Below, piece by piece: positions 33,752 to 42,256 of a DNA stretch of 64,000 nucleotides. How positions within the stretch are numbered: the stretch's first letter is position 1; every line of letters starts with the position of its first letter. The translations under genes and the position numbers were made by a program. The notes beneath the pieces are model-generated. The model saw only the letters and a list, made by a program, of their open reading frames with translations, was not told where the DNA came from and made no database searches. The DNA comes from Thermohalobaculum xanthum (GTDB lineage Bacteria; Pseudomonadota; Alphaproteobacteria; Rhodobacterales; Rhodobacteraceae): NCBI RefSeq assembly GCF_016623495.1, contig NZ_JAEHHL010000006.1, positions 1-64,000 of the forward strand, read 5' to 3'.

Positions 33752-33778
33752 AAAAAGCCCCCGACCGGGGCCGGGGGC
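33752..33778 (-). terminator. Intrinsic terminator of the minus-strand gene
   Basis: Reading the minus strand, a GC stem (GCCCCCG/CGGGGGC) is followed directly by TTTTT. It is 58 bases past the stop of the 33836-34105 gene. Confidence 0.75.
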
Positions 33779-33835
33779 AGGGTCGCGCTGTGCCGTTTGG
33801 AACACAGCATCGAAAGGGAAGCTTACGCGAGGCTT

Positions 33836-34105
33836 TTAATCGCTGGCAATCGCCTTGCGGGCTTCTTCAAGCGCCGCAGCGTGTTCCCCGTAGGCTTCCA
33901 TGGCGCCGCCGATAATCGTGCGAAGCGCGTTGAGGTCATTGTTGCCAACGGTTCCGGCATCATCTGCGTCAGCAAACCAACGCGCGGCGCATAAGGCGGC
34001 TTTCATCCGGTCAAGGGCGCCGCAGTAGTTGGTGGCGTCCAGCAGGATGCTATGGGCGTCCCTGATGCTCTCAGGGCCGGGGACTGATTCAACGGGGTTG
34101 AGCAT
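33836..34105 (-). CDS. Hypothetical protein divergent from the Cro/CI-like gene
   Basis: About 89 residues from the ATG at 34105, chosen for GGAG at the right spacing; ATGs further upstream are possible (34117). It has no recognised family and is helical (NNDLNALRTIIGGAMEAYGEHAAALEEARKAI). It has its own intrinsic terminator at 33752-33778. It is divergent from the XRE-type regulator across a 100-base region with a perfect operator palindrome, so it is likely under that regulator. Confidence 0.6.
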   Translation of the reverse strand: MLNPVESVPGPESIRDAHSILLDATNYCGALDRMKAALCAARWFADADDAGTVGNNDLNALRTIIGGAMEAYGEHAAALEEARKAIASD

Positions 34106-34171
34106 TGCCGTCTCCATCGGTGAGATTGCCCGGTCGGCGTCCTGGCATTGCGGACTCAACCAAACCGTGCT

Positions 34172-34188
34172 TGATAGTTTGACTATCA
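34172..34188. promoter_or_regulatory. Perfect operator palindrome before the Cro/CI-like gene
   Basis: TGATAGT-TTG-ACTATCA: 7-bp arms, 3-bp spacer. It lies 16 bases before the ATG of the regulator, within the divergent promoter region. A second, imperfect ATAG-aaaaa-CTAT copy starts inside the gene at 34209. This fits an autoregulating repressor site. Confidence 0.7.
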
Positions 34189-34204
34189 TAAGCGGGCTCA
34201 AACG

Positions 34205-34447
34205 ATGTCAATAGAAAAACTATCAATCCGGCAAATCAAGGCGGCCCGCGAACTGTTGGGCTGGAGCCAGCGCGACCTTGCAAAGCATTCGGGTGTGTCG
34301 CTTCCCACAATCATGCGGCTTGAAGCTGCGGGCGGCGAACTTGGCGGGCGGAAATCGACGGCGGACGCGATCCGCGCGGCTTTCGAGGCGGCGGGCTTGG
34401 TGTTCATTTTCCGAAACGGCGGCGGGCTTGGTGTTCGCCTGCGCTGA
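34205..34447 (+). CDS. XRE/Cro-CI-family regulator
   Basis: 80-residue repressor-type protein. A canonical XRE HTH is visible in IRQIKAARELLGWSQRDLAKHSGVSLPTIMRLEA (about residues 8-41), and the rest is a short tail. ATG at 34205. It is the last gene before attR and faces it. With the divergent small gene it forms a switch-like region, probably controlling lysogenic-type maintenance of the element. No CI-type peptidase domain is present, so induction would not be through RecA cleavage. Confidence 0.85.
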   Translation: MSIEKLSIRQIKAARELLGWSQRDLAKHSGVSLPTIMRLEAAGGELGGRKSTADAIRAAFEAAGLVFIFRNGGGLGVRLR

Positions 34448-34568
34448 TTCCGCGAAATCTGGCTAGGCCGTTACCCGTGGCGTTACCCGAGACGACAAAA
34501 TAGCCAAGGCATCCAGATTAATTCATTGTTTTTATTAAATATTATTAGTTTAACTGGCAATAGAAGCC

Positions 34569-34582
34569 TTGATCCTTGTTCA
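34569..34582. repeat. attR core, 14-bp direct repeat
   Basis: Identical to attL core at 24131-24144 (TTGATCCTTGTTCA). It lies within the 5' part of the interrupted LRR-like gene. Confidence 0.85.
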
Positions 34583-35078
34583 CGGTCCCCTCGATCCCGA
34601 GGACGAGAAGCCGGTCCTTCAGGGGTCTCATCCATTCGAGGTCGAAGAGGTGCTGGGCGTTCTCGATCATCAGCACCTCGAGCGCGGGAAGATCGAGGAT
34701 CGGCCTGAAATCCTCGACCTTGCTTGGCGAATCGATCTGCAGCACGTGGAGCTTCTTGAGGTTCCTGAGCGGTGCGAGGTCGGGCGCGCGCATCGGGAAG
34801 CGCAGGTCGAGATGGACGAGTTCGGTCAGTTCGCCGATTTCATCCAGGAAGTCCTGGTCCGCCGCGGCGGCGGCAAGCCCGGTCAGCTGCTTCATCGCAC
34901 CGACGCCCCTGTGGGACTTCTTCACCCGGTGTAGCTCGGCCTCGATCGCGTCGGGCGGGATCTCGGCGGCCGACTTGCGCGGCGGCCCCACCCGCAGCCG
35001 GTGCCGGTAGCGGTTGACGAGTGCGCGGAAGTAGGCCGGGCTCTCGGGATCGAGGCCGAATTTCCCGGTGCCTGCCAT
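34569..35078 (-). pseudogene. LRR-like host gene, 5' part, split by the element
   Basis: N-terminal 170 residues of a leucine-rich-repeat-like protein (LTELVHLDLRFPMRAPDLAP, NLKKLHVLQI, LPALEVLMIENAQHLFDL). In the integrated state the frame runs 24 bases into the element to a stop at 34545. It starts 27 bases after the amidase gene and on the same strand, so it is probably the last gene of the ABC-amidase operon. Function unknown; the LRR pattern suggests protein binding. The remaining 71 residues are at 23915-24144. Confidence 0.85.
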
Positions 35079-35105
35079 CCATCACCCCCTTCCAGCCGCC
35101 CGGGA

Positions 35106-36746
35106 TCAGACCGCGACTTGCGGCCGGTGTTCGTCGCCGAAGGCCCGGGCGCGTTCATAGGCCCGCGCCGCACGAAGGATCGTCGCCTCGGCGAAGGGTC
35201 GTCCGACCAGCTGGAAGGCGACCGGCAGTCCGTTCGCGCTGATCCCGCAGGGCAGCGTCACGGCGGGCAGACCGAGGAAGTTGAACGGTCGGGTGCAGTG
35301 CCCGGTATCCTCGATCTTTGCCGCCGAGCCCCCCACGGGGTCGCCCGCGATCGGCGGCGGCTCAAAGGGCCAGACCGGTGCGAGGATCGCGTCGACCTGT
35401 GCAAGCGGGCCGTCGAGCACAGCGCGCAGCAAACGTGCCCGCTGGCCGAGCGCGGCGACATAGGCCGCTCCGGTGACGAAGAGGCCGGCGGCCATCCGGC
35501 CCAGCGTCTCGGGGCCGTAGTCGGGCGCGCGGGTCCTGAGCCAGTCGCGATGCTGCGCTGCCGCCTCGACATTGATCACGATCACGTTGAGGCGGTTCGC
35601 GTGCTCGATCCCGGGCAGGTCCACCTTCGAGACGGTGGCCCCCTCGGCCTCGATCAAGCGCCCGACATCTTCCATCTGCCGCCCGAGGTCGTCGGACAGG
35701 GGGGCGAAGAAATAGCGCTCGGCAATCCCGATGCGGAGGCCCTTCAGGCCGTCCTCGATCCCCGCCATGAGGTCGACGGGCGGGCGGCGCACAGACTGGG
35801 GATCTTCGGGGTCGTGTCCGGCCATGACCTGCGTCATCAGCGCCGCGTCGCGCACCGTGCGGCACAGCGGCCCGACCGTGTCGAGCGACCCGGCGAGCGG
35901 AAAGACGCCCGAGCGCCCGATCAGCCCGGCCGTGGGCTTCAGCCCGACCAGCCCGCAGGCCGCGGCCGGCAGCCGGATCGAGCCGCCCGTATCCGAACCA
36001 AGCGCCGCGGCGACCGCCCCGGCCGCGACCGAGGCGGCCGAGCCCGACGATGAGCCGCCGGGCAGATGCGCCGTGTTCCAGGGATTGAGAACGGGCCCGG
36101 TATGGACGTTCCGCCCGTCGGGGCCGAGCGCGAATTCGACCGTGTTGAGCCGGCCAAGATCGACAGCCCCGGCCCGGTCGAGTGCGCGGAGCGCGGGACC
36201 CGTGACGCGCGCAACATGGCCCTTGAGAATGGTCGAGCCCGCCTCGATCACCCAGCCTGCGCGGCCGTAGAGATCCTTGTGGGCCATCGGCACGCCGCAA
36301 AGCGGGCCCGGGTCCTCGCCTGCAGCGAGCGCGTCGTCGACCGCGCGCGCCTGCTTCAACGCGGCTTCGGGCTCGAGCCGCGCGACCGAGTTCAGGCGCC
36401 CCGTTGCGGTCTGCAGCGCGGCGAGGTGCCTCTCCGCCAGCTCGGTGGCCGAGACAGCGCGGGTGCGGACGAGCGCGGCGACCGCCTCGACGCTTGCGCC
36501 TGTCGTGGCGTCCGCCGGGGCGGGCTCGGCGGCCGGGGGCGGCGCTCCGCCACCGGTCGCGGGGTTCTCGGCGATCGAGCGCAGGGCTGCCGGATAGACC
36601 GAAGGATCGGCCGCCTCGAAGGGATCATGCGAGAGCCCGGTCGCGAAAGCCGAGTGCTGCTCGGCGGTTTCGCGCGCGGCGGCGATCATCGCCTCGTCGA
36701 TGCCCTGCGCGGCGAGAATGGCGACCCAGTCGTCCGAGCCGGTCAT
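35106..36746 (-). CDS. Amidase (amidase-signature family)
   Basis: Amidase of about 546 residues with a 70-residue N-terminal extension rich in Pro and Ala. The Ser-cisSer-Lys triad is visible: Lys in PMAHKDLYG, the two Ser in the GGSSSGSAASVAAG motif and DTGGSIRLPA. The ATG at 36746 overlaps the ABC ATPase stop (ATGA), and the frame upstream is not coding. Being the last enzyme of a dipeptide-type ABC operon suggests it cleaves an imported amide or peptide. The specific substrate is unknown. Confidence 0.9.
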   Translation of the reverse strand: MTGSDDWVAILAAQGIDEAMIAAARETAEQHSAFATGLSHDPFEAADPSVYPAALRSIAENPATGGGAPPPAAEPAPADATTGASVEAVAALVRTRAVSATELAERHLAALQTATGRLNSVARLEPEAALKQARAVDDALAAGEDPGPLCGVPMAHKDLYGRAGWVIEAGSTILKGHVARVTGPALRALDRAGAVDLGRLNTVEFALGPDGRNVHTGPVLNPWNTAHLPGGSSSGSAASVAAGAVAAALGSDTGGSIRLPAAACGLVGLKPTAGLIGRSGVFPLAGSLDTVGPLCRTVRDAALMTQVMAGHDPEDPQSVRRPPVDLMAGIEDGLKGLRIGIAERYFFAPLSDDLGRQMEDVGRLIEAEGATVSKVDLPGIEHANRLNVIVINVEAAAQHRDWLRTRAPDYGPETLGRMAAGLFVTGAAYVAALGQRARLLRAVLDGPLAQVDAILAPVWPFEPPPIAGDPVGGSAAKIEDTGHCTRPFNFLGLPAVTLPCGISANGLPVAFQLVGRPFAEATILRAARAYERARAFGDEHRPQVAV

Positions 36747-38374
36747 ACCGCACCGGCCTCCGCCAGTTCCGGAATCTGCCAGTCCTTGCCCGGGATCGAG
36801 GCAAGCAGCTCGCGCGTGTAGGCGTGCTTGGGATCGGCGAAGACCTCGGCCAGTGTGCCGTGCTCGACCACCTCGCCCTTCGACATCACGACGATGGTGT
36901 CGCAAACCTGCGCCGCCACCCGAAGGTCGTGGGTGATGAAGACGACGCTGAGGCCCAGCCGGTCGCGGATCTCGGCCAGAAGTTCCAGCACCTGCGCCTG
37001 GACGCTGACGTCGAGGGCCGAGACGGGCTCGTCCGCGACAAGAACCTCGGGGTCCATGGCGAGCGCGCGCGCGAGCCCGATGCGCTGGCGTTGCCCGCCC
37101 GAGAATTCGTGCGGGAACCGCTCGGCAACCTCCGGCTTGAGGCCGACGAGGCCGAGCAGCTCGCGTGCCCGAGCCATCGCTTTCGACTTCGGCACGCCGT
37201 TCGCGACCGGGCCCTCGCAGATGATCTCGCCGATCTTGCGGCGCGGGTTGAGCGAGGCGTAGGGATCCTGGAAGACCATCTGCACCCGCCGGCGGTGAGG
37301 CTTGAGCTGCCGTTTCGAGAGTGGCGCAAGGTCGATCCCGTGAAGGTCGATCCGCCCGCCATCGGGCTGCAGCAGGCGCACGATCATCCGCGCGACGGTC
37401 GATTTGCCCGATCCCGACTCGCCCACGATGCCGATCGTCTCGCCGCGCTTCAGCGTGAAGGACACGTCCTTCGCGGCGTGGACCTCGCGCCCCTTCGCGA
37501 GAAGGCCACTCTGCCTGTAGGTCTTGTCGAGGTCCTCGACTTTCAGGATCGGCACGCCCTCGATCGGCGTGCGGCTGCGCGGCGTCAGCGAGGGAATTGC
37601 CCGGATCAGAGCGCGCGTGTAGGGCGCCTCGGGCCGGTTGAGGATCTGGTCGGCCGTCCCCGTCTCGACCACCTTGCCGTGTTGCATCACGAGGATTCGG
37701 TCGGCGACCTCGGCCACCACGCCGAAGTCATGCGTGATGAACATCACGCCCGTCCCGTGCAGGTGCTGCAACTCGCGAATGAGCTTGAGGATCTGCGCCT
37801 GGGTCGTCACGTCCAGCGCGGTCGTCGGCTCGTCCGCCACCAGGACCTTCGGGTCCATGATGAGCGCCATTGCGATCATCGCGCGCTGGCGCTGCCCGCC
37901 CGAGAGCTGGTGCGGATAGGAAGCCGCGATCCGCGGCGGATCGGGAAGGTGGACCTCGGCGAGGAGGGCCAGCACCCGCTCCATCCGCTCTGCGGCCGAG
38001 AGGCTGGTATGGACGATCAGCACTTCCTCGATCTGCCGGCCCACCGTCATCAGCGGGTTGAGCGCGGTCATCGGCTCCTGAAAGATCATCGAGAGCTGTT
38101 CGCCGCAGAGCAGCCTGCGCTCGTGCTTGGGCAGTTGCAGGAGGTCGCGTCCGCCGAAGATGATCTGGCCCGCCGAGGCGCGGACGCGCGGCTCGGGCAG
38201 GAGCCCCATCATCGCCCGAGCGGTCAGCGACTTGCCCGAACCGGACTCGCCCACGACGCAGACGATCTCGCCCGCGTTGAGCGTCATCGAGAGATCCTCG
38301 ACGGCGTAAGGCCGGTCCGCGCCATCGGGAAGGGCGACATGAAGGTTGCGGATGTCGACAAGCGGCGCGGTCAT
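36743..38374 (-). CDS. Dipeptide-type ABC ATPase with two nucleotide-binding domains
   Basis: 543 residues with two complete ATPase domains in one chain, DppD-like then DppF-like. Both have Walker A GESGSGKS, signature LSGGQRQRA or FSGGQRQRIGLARA, and Walker B VLVADEP. Between them lies the oligopeptide-type extension (MVVETGT...APYTRALIRAIP). ATG at 38374 overlaps the permease stop. Such fused ATPases serve peptide, opine or amide uptake systems. Confidence 0.92.
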   Translation of the reverse strand: MTAPLVDIRNLHVALPDGADRPYAVEDLSMTLNAGEIVCVVGESGSGKSLTARAMMGLLPEPRVRASAGQIIFGGRDLLQLPKHERRLLCGEQLSMIFQEPMTALNPLMTVGRQIEEVLIVHTSLSAAERMERVLALLAEVHLPDPPRIAASYPHQLSGGQRQRAMIAMALIMDPKVLVADEPTTALDVTTQAQILKLIRELQHLHGTGVMFITHDFGVVAEVADRILVMQHGKVVETGTADQILNRPEAPYTRALIRAIPSLTPRSRTPIEGVPILKVEDLDKTYRQSGLLAKGREVHAAKDVSFTLKRGETIGIVGESGSGKSTVARMIVRLLQPDGGRIDLHGIDLAPLSKRQLKPHRRRVQMVFQDPYASLNPRRKIGEIICEGPVANGVPKSKAMARARELLGLVGLKPEVAERFPHEFSGGQRQRIGLARALAMDPEVLVADEPVSALDVSVQAQVLELLAEIRDRLGLSVVFITHDLRVAAQVCDTIVVMSKGEVVEHGTLAEVFADPKHAYTRELLASIPGKDWQIPELAEAGAV

Positions 38375-39261
38375 CCCTTGCGCTCCCTCAGCCGCGGGTT
38401 CAGCGCGTCGTTCAGGCCCTCGCCCACGAGGTTGATCGCAAGCACGGTCAGAAGGATCGCCACGCCGGGGAAGGTGCATATCCACCAGGCGCGCCGCAGG
38501 ACCGTCCGGCCCGCGCCGACCTGGAAGCCCCAGCTCATCACGTTGGGATCGCCGAGGCCGAGGAAGGAGAGACCCGACTCGATCAGGATCGCTGTCGCGA
38601 CGAGCAGCGAGCCCGCGACGATTACGGGCGAGAGGCAGTTCGGCAGTATCTGGATGAGGATGATCTTCCAGTCCGGCACCCCCATCACGACCGAGGCCTG
38701 GACGAACTCGCGGTTCTTCATGGAGAGGAACTCACCGCGCACCAGGCGCGCGAGCGCGGGCCACGACACCACCGCGATCGCGATGATGATCGACTGGATC
38801 GAGGGCGACATGATCGCGACGAGGAGGATCGCGAAGACGAACGAGGGGATCGTCTGGAAGACCTCGGTGATCCGCATCAGGAGGTCGTCGATCCAGCCGC
38901 CGTAATAGCCCGCGAGCGCCCCCATGAGGGTTCCGAAGACCACGGCGACCACGGTCGCGACCAGCCCGATCATCAGCGAGGTGCGCGCGCCGTGTGCGAT
39001 GCCCGCCATCACGTCGCGCCCCAGCGTGTCGGTGCCGAAGATCCATTCGCCGAACGGCGGCGACATCGGCCGCCCAGCCAGGCTGAAGGGATTGTCGGGA
39101 TAGATGATGGGCGCGATCGCGGCCAGGACGATGACGCCGATAAGGATCGCAAGGCCCAGAACCGCCGGTCGGTTCCGCGCGAATAGACGCCAGAAACCGA
39201 GCGCCCGCGCGCGCAAGTTCGGCGCTTCCCCCTCGGGGAGCTGTTCCGTGAGATCGGTCAT
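38371..39261 (-). CDS. Dipeptide-type ABC permease (DppC-like)
   Basis: 296 residues with six predicted helices. The N-terminal helix AVLGLAILIGVIVLAAIAPIIYP precedes the GTDTLGRDVMAGIAHGARTSL motif typical of DppC/OppC. The EAA-like region is REFVQASVVMGVPDWKIILIQILPN. It overlaps its neighbours by ATGA at both ends, so it is coupled with the DppB-like permease and with the ATPase. Confidence 0.92.
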   Translation of the reverse strand: MTDLTEQLPEGEAPNLRARALGFWRLFARNRPAVLGLAILIGVIVLAAIAPIIYPDNPFSLAGRPMSPPFGEWIFGTDTLGRDVMAGIAHGARTSLMIGLVATVVAVVFGTLMGALAGYYGGWIDDLLMRITEVFQTIPSFVFAILLVAIMSPSIQSIIIAIAVVSWPALARLVRGEFLSMKNREFVQASVVMGVPDWKIILIQILPNCLSPVIVAGSLLVATAILIESGLSFLGLGDPNVMSWGFQVGAGRTVLRRAWWICTFPGVAILLTVLAINLVGEGLNDALNPRLRERKG

Positions 39262-40235
39262 TTCAGTTCGATCCTGGGGTCGAGCAGGGTGTAGAGGATG
39301 TCGACGATCAGGTTCACGATCAGAACCAGCACCGCCGAGAGGAAGAAGATTCCCATCAAGAGGTTGAGATCGCGCGCGAAGAGCGATTCGAAGGCGAGCT
39401 GGCCGAGACCGGGCCAGCCGAACACCGTCTCGACGATGACCGAGCCCCCAATCAGTGACGAGACCTGCACGCCTGCCATGGTAACGACGGGAAGAAGCGC
39501 GTTGCGAAGCACGTGCCGGAATGTGATGCGCCGCTCCGAGAGCCCCTTGGCCCGCGCCGTGATGACGTAGTCCATCCCCGCCTGCTCGAGCATCGAGGCG
39601 CGCATCAGCCGCGTGTAGAGCGCGAGATAGAAGAGCGAGAGCGTGATCGCCGGCAGCACCAGATGATGCGCGATGTCGAGGACCCGCGCCCAGCCCGTGT
39701 GAAAGGCCGCGATCGTCTCCATGCCCGATGTCGGGAACCAGCCCAGATTGATCGAGAAGACGACGATGAGCATCAGCCCGACCCAGAAAAGCGGCGTCGC
39801 GTAGCTGACCAGCGCAAGGATCGAGATGACGTTGTCGCGCCAGGTGTTGAGCCCGGTCGCGGCGAGGAGTCCGAGCAGGATGCCAAAGCCGACCGCGAGC
39901 AGGATGGTCGTGACCATCAGGATCAGGGTCGGGCCCAGCCGGTCGATCACCAACTGCGCGACCGGCATGTCGTGGCGGAAGGAGTACCCGAAGTCGAGCA
40001 TCAGGACGCGCCCGACATACTGGGCAAGTTGCACCGGCACCGGCTTGTCGAGGCCGAACTTGGCCCGCAGCTCGGCCATGTATTCGGGCGTCGCGCTTCC
40101 CGCCTCGCCCGCGAGCACGTCGGCGGCGTCGCCGGGCGCGAGCTTGAGCAGCAGGAAGTTGATGATGATGATGGCAAGCAGGATCGGGATCGCCTGGAGA
40201 AAACGGCGCAGGATGAAGGCGATGCGTCCGCTCAT
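39258..40235 (-). CDS. Dipeptide-type ABC permease (DppB-like)
   Basis: 325 residues with six predicted helices. The N-terminus RIAFILRRFLQAIPILLAIIIINFLLLKLAPGD is typical of DppB/OppB. The EAA-like motif is MDYVITARAKGLSERRITFRHVLRNALLP. Periplasmic segment between helices 1 and 2 is long (about 45-95), as in this family. ATG at 40235 follows the intercistronic hairpin at 40259-40285. Confidence 0.92.
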   Translation of the reverse strand: MSGRIAFILRRFLQAIPILLAIIIINFLLLKLAPGDAADVLAGEAGSATPEYMAELRAKFGLDKPVPVQLAQYVGRVLMLDFGYSFRHDMPVAQLVIDRLGPTLILMVTTILLAVGFGILLGLLAATGLNTWRDNVISILALVSYATPLFWVGLMLIVVFSINLGWFPTSGMETIAAFHTGWARVLDIAHHLVLPAITLSLFYLALYTRLMRASMLEQAGMDYVITARAKGLSERRITFRHVLRNALLPVVTMAGVQVSSLIGGSVIVETVFGWPGLGQLAFESLFARDLNLLMGIFFLSAVLVLIVNLIVDILYTLLDPRIELK

Positions 40236-40258
40236 GCCGGTCGCGCCGCGCCGAGGAT

Positions 40259-40285
40259 GGATCCGGGGCGCGAGGCCCCGGATCC
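40259..40285 (-). promoter_or_regulatory. Intercistronic hairpin after the peptide-binding protein gene
   Basis: Perfect 11-bp stem GGATCCGGGGC/GCCCCGGATCC with a 5-nt loop, between the stop of the binding protein (40318) and the permease start (40235). No T-run; probably stabilises the binding-protein message. Confidence 0.6.
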
Positions 40286-40317
40286 GGCAGTGGGTGCATC
40301 TGGACGCATTCGGGGCA

Positions 40318-41913
40318 TCACTGCTCGAAATACGCGTCGGCGAAGGAGTGGTAGACGCCCAGCGGGCCCATCACCGCGTTCTTCAGATTGGCGCTGTGAA
40401 CGGTGGTGAACTCGAGCTCGTGCATGAAGATGATCGGCGAGGCGTCGACGATCTGGCGCTGGAAGTCGTGGTAGAGTTCGGCGCGCTTCTTCGGGTCGTT
40501 CTCGACGCTGGCCGCGTCCATCAGGGCGTCGGTTTCGGGCGATGACCACTTGGTGCCGTTCACGAAGACCGTGCCCGGGCGGATCTGGTTCGAGTGGTAC
40601 TGGCGATGGACACCCAGCACCGGGTCAGGCAGGCCGTAGAGCCAGTTCGAGGACATCTCGTAGTCGTAGTCGGTGTAGACCCGCTTCAGCCAGGTCGCCA
40701 CGTCCTCGTAGCGTAGCTCCGCGGCGATCCCGAGCTCGGCGAGCACCTGCTTCACGTATTCGCCGAAGCGGCGCCATTCCTCGCCATAGGGCGTGAGGTC
40801 ATGGATCATCCGGAAGCGGATGCCGTCCGCGTCGCGGGGAAGTCCCGCCTCGTCGAGCATCGCGTTGGCCTTTGCGATGCGGTCGTCGACCTCGAAGCTC
40901 TCGACACCATCGGTGGTGAAGATGCCGCTCGGCTCGAACGCCGAGTGGATCGGGCCAGTTGCGGGCTTGCCGAAGCCGAACCAGATGTTGTCGATGACGA
41001 ACTGCCGGTCCAGGGCCGTCGCAATCGCCTTGCGTACCAGCGGGTTGTCGAACGGCGCCTTGGTGACGTTGAACTGCAGCTGCATGATCGGCGCAACGTA
41101 TTCATAGCCCTTGGTCGTCACGTCGATCTCGGGCATTTCGCCCAGGCGCGGCACGTCGATGTTCGGGATCGCGCCGAACGCACCGAAATGAACCTCGCCG
41201 TTCTCGATCGCCGCGGTTCGGGTGGAGGCATCCGCGATGAAGCGCACGACAACGCGGTCAAGGTAGGGCTTGCCCTCCTGCCAGTAGTTCTCGTTCTTGT
41301 CGAGGCGGACGAACTGGCCCTTCTGCCATTCGACGAACTTGAAGGGGCCCGTGCCCACCGGCGCGTTCGCGGTCGGGTTCTCGCGCGGGTCGGTCCCTTC
41401 GAACAGGTGCTTGGCGACGATCGGGCTTTCATAGCCATTGAGCGAGATCATTAGGTAGGGCGCCGGCTCGGAGAGCTTGAAGACGGCCGTGTAGTCGTCA
41501 GGCGTCTCGACCGCCTCGATGACCTTGAGCGTGGCGCCGCCGCGGGGGTGAACCTCGCGCAGGACGTTCATGATCCCATACTGCACGTCCGCCGAGGTGA
41601 ACGGCTTGCCGTCATGCCAGGTGACACCCTCGCGCAGCTTGAAGGTGATGGTCTTGCCGTCTTCGCTGACGGTCCAGCTTTCGGCCAACGAGGGCTTGAG
41701 CGTGAGGCCGTCGCCGACGTCGATCAGACCCTCGTACACCTTGGCGGCAACCTGGCCGATCGGACCGGACGTCGAGAGATAGCTCGCGAGGTTGGGTGGC
41801 TCGGGCACGGTGACCTGAACCAGCGTGCCACCGCTTTGCTGTGCGAGGGCGGGACCGGTCACGAGCGCGAGCGATAGACCGATGGCGGCAAGGATACGAC
41901 TGTGTCGTCCCAT
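40318..41913 (-). CDS. Dipeptide/oligopeptide-type ABC substrate-binding protein
   Basis: 531 residues, family 5 solute-binding protein, with a signal peptide ending at ALAQQ (about residue 25). Conserved stretches include GLTLKPSLAESWTVSEDGKTITFKLREGVTWHDGKPFTSADV and the C-terminal region with RAELYHDFQRQIVDASPIIFMHE. It starts at the ATG of 41913. It leads the minus-strand operon with two permeases, a fused ATPase and an amidase. The ligand is unknown; a peptide, opine or other amide is likely. Confidence 0.92.
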   Translation of the reverse strand: MGRHSRILAAIGLSLALVTGPALAQQSGGTLVQVTVPEPPNLASYLSTSGPIGQVAAKVYEGLIDVGDGLTLKPSLAESWTVSEDGKTITFKLREGVTWHDGKPFTSADVQYGIMNVLREVHPRGGATLKVIEAVETPDDYTAVFKLSEPAPYLMISLNGYESPIVAKHLFEGTDPRENPTANAPVGTGPFKFVEWQKGQFVRLDKNENYWQEGKPYLDRVVVRFIADASTRTAAIENGEVHFGAFGAIPNIDVPRLGEMPEIDVTTKGYEYVAPIMQLQFNVTKAPFDNPLVRKAIATALDRQFVIDNIWFGFGKPATGPIHSAFEPSGIFTTDGVESFEVDDRIAKANAMLDEAGLPRDADGIRFRMIHDLTPYGEEWRRFGEYVKQVLAELGIAAELRYEDVATWLKRVYTDYDYEMSSNWLYGLPDPVLGVHRQYHSNQIRPGTVFVNGTKWSSPETDALMDAASVENDPKKRAELYHDFQRQIVDASPIIFMHELEFTTVHSANLKNAVMGPLGVYHSFADAYFEQ

Positions 41914-42256
41914 GGGCTGTCATCCTTCTTCCTGTCGTGGCGCGCGGGTCGTGCCCGAGCGCGGCTTTTCTTTTGTGGAAACCGGGGGTGTCCGATGTCG
42001 ACGATAGCCCGTGAGAAAATACATGGAAGATGTGAGTTTGCGTCGAACGCGAAAAATTGACACATACCTTGCGGAATCTGCAGCTTCTGGCCACGAGTCC
42101 AGTTTGAGCTTTCAGGACCGGACGCTGGCACTTCTTCCACATGAAGGGATCGGGCAAGATCCGGAAATCGAGACGACGGGCCGGATCTCTCGCGGATGCG
42201 AGCGGGCTGCCCCGGTCCGATGCTGCGTCCGCCGCCCCATGCCACAGGAGCAATTG
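41914..42256. other. Divergent promoter region
   Basis: 343 bases between the divergent binding-protein and aldehyde-dehydrogenase genes. No gene is seen. It must hold both promoters; I cannot place them with certainty. An AT-richer run lies around 42010-42070. Confidence 0.5.

Larger units (their letters stand above)
24131..34582 (+). mobile_element. Integrated satellite-like phage element, 10.4 kb
   Basis: Element bounded by the 14-bp repeat within a host LRR-like gene. Order from the left end: integrase, unknown gene, AlpA-like regulator, small gene, DUF3631 ATPase, three small coupled genes, HK97 major capsid, two small genes, Cys-rich exported protein (minus strand), P27-type terminase small subunit, small gene, winged-helix gene, then a divergent regulator pair. 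No portal, head protease, large terminase, tail, lysis or cell-attachment gene is seen. The layout matches a phage satellite carrying its own capsid, or a reduced prophage. Excision would remove 10,438 bp and restore the host gene. Confidence 0.85.
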
